Source: Schlegelella_A sp963778525
GTDB taxonomy: Bacteria > Pseudomonadota > Gammaproteobacteria > Burkholderiales > Burkholderiaceae_C
Assembly (NCBI GenBank): GCA_963778525.1
Contig: CAVZUJ010000009.1
Location: 682,001-746,000, forward strand
Reading direction: 5' to 3'
DNA: 64,000 nucleotides
The notes beneath the pieces were generated by a model that saw only the letters and a program-made list of their open reading frames with translations, was not told the origin of the DNA and did not search any database. A program made the position numbers and the translations under genes. Below, piece after piece: positions 61,224-64,000 of this stretch (position 1 is its first letter; each line of letters starts with the position of its first letter).

Positions 61224-63978
61224 GCCAGAGCGCGAGGACGGCGCTCTTCTGCTCGGCCATCGCCTCCGGATCGATCTGGGTCGGCCGTTCGTCGAGACGG
61301 GCCTGGTGCTGGGCCCGGCGCAGGTCGCGATAGGCATCGGCGGCGGCGCTGCCAATGCCGGGGCCGAGCAGCGCGGCGGACTCGGCCCGGCGCAGCAACG
61401 CGATGTTGCCGACGTCGTCGAGCAGCTCGGCATGGCTGCTGCTGTCGGCGAGAACCAGGGCCTGCACGGCGAACTCGACGTCGATCATGCCGCCCGGGCT
61501 GTGCTTGAGGTCGAAGACGCCCGGCTTCACGGGATGGGCGCGGCGCACCGTTTCGCGCATGGCCTGAACCTCTTCGCGCAGTGCCTTCGCATCGCGCGGC
61601 GCCGCCAGCACCCGGCGGCGAACCGCCTCGAAGCGCGGCGCGATCGACTCCAGCCCGGCGCACCAGCGCGCCCGGGTCAGCGCCTGATGCTCCCAGGTCC
61701 ACGCCGTGTTGCTGCCGCGCCCGCTCTGATAGTTCTCGAACGAAGTCATCGACGTGACGAGGAGGCCCGAATTGCCGTTCGGGCGCAATGCGGTATCGAT
61801 GTCGAAGAGCTCGCCGGCGGCGGTGCGCATCGTCAGCCACGAGATGAGCTTGCGCACGAAGGCGCCATAGACCTCGGCGGCCTTGTCAGGATCGGTCTCG
61901 GGATCGTCGTAGACGAAGACGACGTCGAGGTCGCTGCCATAGCCGAGCTCCTTGCTGCCGAGCTTGCCGTAGGCAATGACGCCGAGCTGGGCCTGCGGTC
62001 GGTGCGCCGACTTCAGGTGCTTCCAGGCCCAGCGCAAGGCACACGCCAGCGTCGCATCGGCGAGCGCCGAGAGATCGTCGGCCACTTCTTCGACCGTGAT
62101 GTGGCCCTCGACGTCGCGCACCAGGGTTCGAAAGACTTCGGCGTGGTGGGCGCGGCGCAGCGTGTCGAGCAGCAGCTCTTCTTCGGCCTGGCTCGACCGC
62201 TCCCAGCCGGCGTGCCGCTCTTCGAGCTCGCGGGTGTAGGCCGCGGCATCGAAGCGACTGTGCAGCAGCTCTTCGTCGGCCAGCTCGTCGATGACGCCGG
62301 GATGGCGCATCAGGTAGCGCATCGGCCAGCGCGCCAGTCCAAGCAGGCGCAGCAGGCGGTTCTGCACTTCGGGCCGTTCGGTGAGCAGGGCCAGGTAGCT
62401 CTCGCGCCGCAGGAGCGGCTCGAGCCAGTCGATGAAGAGCACGGCCGCCGGCAAAGTGCAGCGCTCCTGCGCCACGGCCTGCGCCGCGCGCGTCACCAGG
62501 CGGGCCAGACGAACCTTGCTCTCGTCGCGCAGCAAGCGGATCTTGGGCTGCTCGCAGAGCGGCTTGACGCGCGCCGCCAGCTCCGGCGGCAGTTGCGCCA
62601 GGAACTCGGCGGCGTCGACGGGCGGCGACGGCGTCCCGCACGTGCGGCAGCCGCCGGCCGAGCTCTGGCCGCGGCCGTCGTGCAGCAGCAGATCGAACTC
62701 CGAGGCGACGAACTCGCGCGCTTCGCCGAGCCGATCGATCAAGGCGCAGGCGCCGAGCGACCCGCTGTCGTCGAGGCTGGCGGCGATCCAGGCCAGATCG
62801 CCGTCCTGGGTCGGCAGGACATGGGTCTGCTGATCATCGAGATACTGGATCCGGTGCTCGACGCGACGCAGCAGCGTATAGGCGGCGGCGAGCCGCTCGG
62901 CGCTGGCGCGCCGCATCAGGCCGCCGGCGGCGAGCTTGTCGAGCGCCTTCAAGGTCGAGCGGGTGCGGATCTCCGGGAACTGGCCGCCGCGCACGACCAG
63001 CAGCAACTGGACGATGAACTCGATCTCGCGGATGCCGCCGCGCGACAGCTTGACGTCGTTGGCGCGCTGCGGCCGGCCGGCGGCGCGGCGCTGCGCCTCG
63101 TCGCGGACCTTGGCATGCAACTGGCGCAGGCCTTCGAAGACGCCGTAGTCGAGATAGCGCCGATAGACGAACGAGGTGACGAGCGAGCGCAGGGCCAGGG
63201 CCCGGCCGTTGCGAACGCTCGCCAGCGGCGCCACGACGCGGCTCTTCAGCCAAGCGAAGCGCTCCCATTCGCGGCCGTGCGACTGCAGGTACTCGTCGAG
63301 CATCGCCATGCTGACCGCGGCCGGGCCGGAGCTGCCGTTCGGGCGCAGGGCCAGGTCGACGCGAAACACGAAGCCGTCTTCGGTGACCTCGCCGATCAGC
63401 GAATAGAGGCTCTTGGCCACGTTCGCGAAATACTCGTGCGCGCTGACGGGCGTGCTGCCGTCGGTCGTGCCGTCTTCCTCGTAGACGTAGATCAGGTCGA
63501 TGTCGGACGAGACATTGAGCTCGCGCGCGCCGAGCTTGCCCATGCCGACGATCCAGAAGTCGATGCGCTCGCCGGTGCCGTTGCGCGGCACGCCGAAACG
63601 CACGTCCTGGTCGGCACAGGCCTGCGCCAGGGCAAGGTCGAGCGTCGTTTCGGCAAGCTCGGTCATGACCCGCGTCACGTCGTCGAGCGAGGCACCCTGC
63701 TCGATGTCGAGCACCGCGAGTCGTTCGATCGTGAGCTGGCGCGCCACTCGCAGCGCTGCAGTGAGGTTGCGACCGGACTCGCGCAAGCGCTCGACCAGCG
63801 CGAGCATCGAATCGCGCGTCGGCAATCCCGGGATCAGCCAGGCCAGCTCGGTTTCGTAGCGGCGGCGGATGCGCTGGACGAAGCGGCTGTGGTCGGCCTG
63901 GGCCGGCTGCGTGACGAGGCCGCTCGTTGCGGACGAAGCGGAAAGAACTTCCGCACGGGCCAGCTCGGAGGAACCCAT
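61207..63978 (-). CDS. glnE: Bifunctional glutamine synthetase adenylyltransferase/deadenylase
   Basis: About 923 residues, with an adenylyl-removing N-terminal half and an adenylating C-terminal half. Each half has a nucleotidyltransferase signature: GMGKLGARELNVSSDIDLI near residue 150 and YGKLGSKELGYGSDLDVVF in the second half. It controls glutamine synthetase activity in response to PII. I place the start at the ATG at 63978; the frame stays open to the window edge, so a slightly longer protein beginning outside cannot be excluded. The gene end overlaps the probable rhombosortase start. Confidence 0.94.
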   Translation of the reverse strand: MGSSELARAEVLSASSATSGLVTQPAQADHSRFVQRIRRRYETELAWLIPGLPTRDSMLALVERLRESGRNLTAALRVARQLTIERLAVLDIEQGASLDDVTRVMTELAETTLDLALAQACADQDVRFGVPRNGTGERIDFWIVGMGKLGARELNVSSDIDLIYVYEEDGTTDGSTPVSAHEYFANVAKSLYSLIGEVTEDGFVFRVDLALRPNGSSGPAAVSMAMLDEYLQSHGREWERFAWLKSRVVAPLASVRNGRALALRSLVTSFVYRRYLDYGVFEGLRQLHAKVRDEAQRRAAGRPQRANDVKLSRGGIREIEFIVQLLLVVRGGQFPEIRTRSTLKALDKLAAGGLMRRASAERLAAAYTLLRRVEHRIQYLDDQQTHVLPTQDGDLAWIAASLDDSGSLGACALIDRLGEAREFVASEFDLLLHDGRGQSSAGGCRTCGTPSPPVDAAEFLAQLPPELAARVKPLCEQPKIRLLRDESKVRLARLVTRAAQAVAQERCTLPAAVLFIDWLEPLLRRESYLALLTERPEVQNRLLRLLGLARWPMRYLMRHPGVIDELADEELLHSRFDAAAYTRELEERHAGWERSSQAEEELLLDTLRRAHHAEVFRTLVRDVEGHITVEEVADDLSALADATLACALRWAWKHLKSAHRPQAQLGVIAYGKLGSKELGYGSDLDVVFVYDDPETDPDKAAEVYGAFVRKLISWLTMRTAAGELFDIDTALRPNGNSGLLVTSMTSFENYQSGRGSNTAWTWEHQALTRARWCAGLESIAPRFEAVRRRVLAAPRDAKALREEVQAMRETVRRAHPVKPGVFDLKHSPGGMIDVEFAVQALVLADSSSHAELLDDVGNIALLRRAESAALLGPGIGSAAADAYRDLRRAQHQARLDERPTQIDPEAMAEQKSAVLALWRAVFG

Positions 63979-64000
63979 CGACGCGCGCAAGGTCTGTGCT

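Overview
The window looks like chromosomal DNA of a high-GC betaproteobacterium, most likely of the Burkholderiales. The evidence is gene order and protein sequence: fur facing bamE-dapB-exbB-exbD, leuS-lptE-holA, thiL-pgpA-pncC, hpf-ptsN-hprK, lptD-surA-rsmA and metX-metW are all typical of that class, and the MetX and Fur sequences are beta-like. Nearly everything is housekeeping or envelope biology. I see no rRNA, tRNA, CRISPR array, insertion sequence or prophage.

Layout. 1-965 is the tail of a molybdenum hydroxylase. 988-6505 is a minus-strand run purB-pyrF-hybrid histidine kinase. 6.6-12.3 kb carries single metabolic genes: a glutathione transferase, an FMN glutamate-synthase-like protein, a fluoroacetate-dehalogenase-like hydrolase, glutaminase, and a LysR regulator facing a small membrane protein across a perfect palindrome. 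12.3-14.2 kb is metX-metW behind a promoter, a SAM-II riboswitch and an intrinsic terminator. 14.4-20.3 kb is a complete RND efflux operon. 20.3-22.7 kb is a Tat-exported multicopper oxidase diverging from a secreted lipoprotein. 24.8-30.7 kb holds a protease/lipoprotein pair, a crotonase, a lipase-like hydrolase, an M20 peptidase and a PEP-CTERM protein. 30.7-38.2 kb has a COG2509 flavoprotein and amgK diverging from lptD-surA-rsmA. 38.4-39.3 kb is a barnase/barstar pair in AT-richer DNA. 39.4-54.2 kb is a core housekeeping block. 54.4-57.7 kb is a FAD protein-DUF1365-cyclopropane synthase cluster. 58.2-64 kb has a diiron protein, rfaE2, an EamA permease, a rhombosortase and glnE.

How it fits together. 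Outer-membrane biogenesis is heavily represented: LptD and LptE, SurA, BamE, ExbB/D, AmgK peptidoglycan recycling and RfaE2 heptose activation. Two protein-sorting signatures occur: a PEP-CTERM substrate, implying an exosortase elsewhere, and a rhombosortase, implying GlyGly-CTERM substrates elsewhere.

Quality warning. Six genes (outer-membrane factor, pncC, holA, leuS, the DUF1365 gene and rhombosortase) are each broken by a small frame change, and in each case the correct continuation is visible in another frame. Because leuS and holA are essential and normally single-copy, I read these mainly as sequence errors rather than pseudogenes. I annotate each as one gene across the shift.

The signals most worth a second look are the SAM-II riboswitch with terminator, the near-identical C-run/G-run inverted repeats at 22.63 and 30.70 kb, the barnase/barstar pair, the rhombosortase plus PEP-CTERM combination, and an unusual KMSKS loop in LeuRS. 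I did not find a convincing wholly new multi-gene system.
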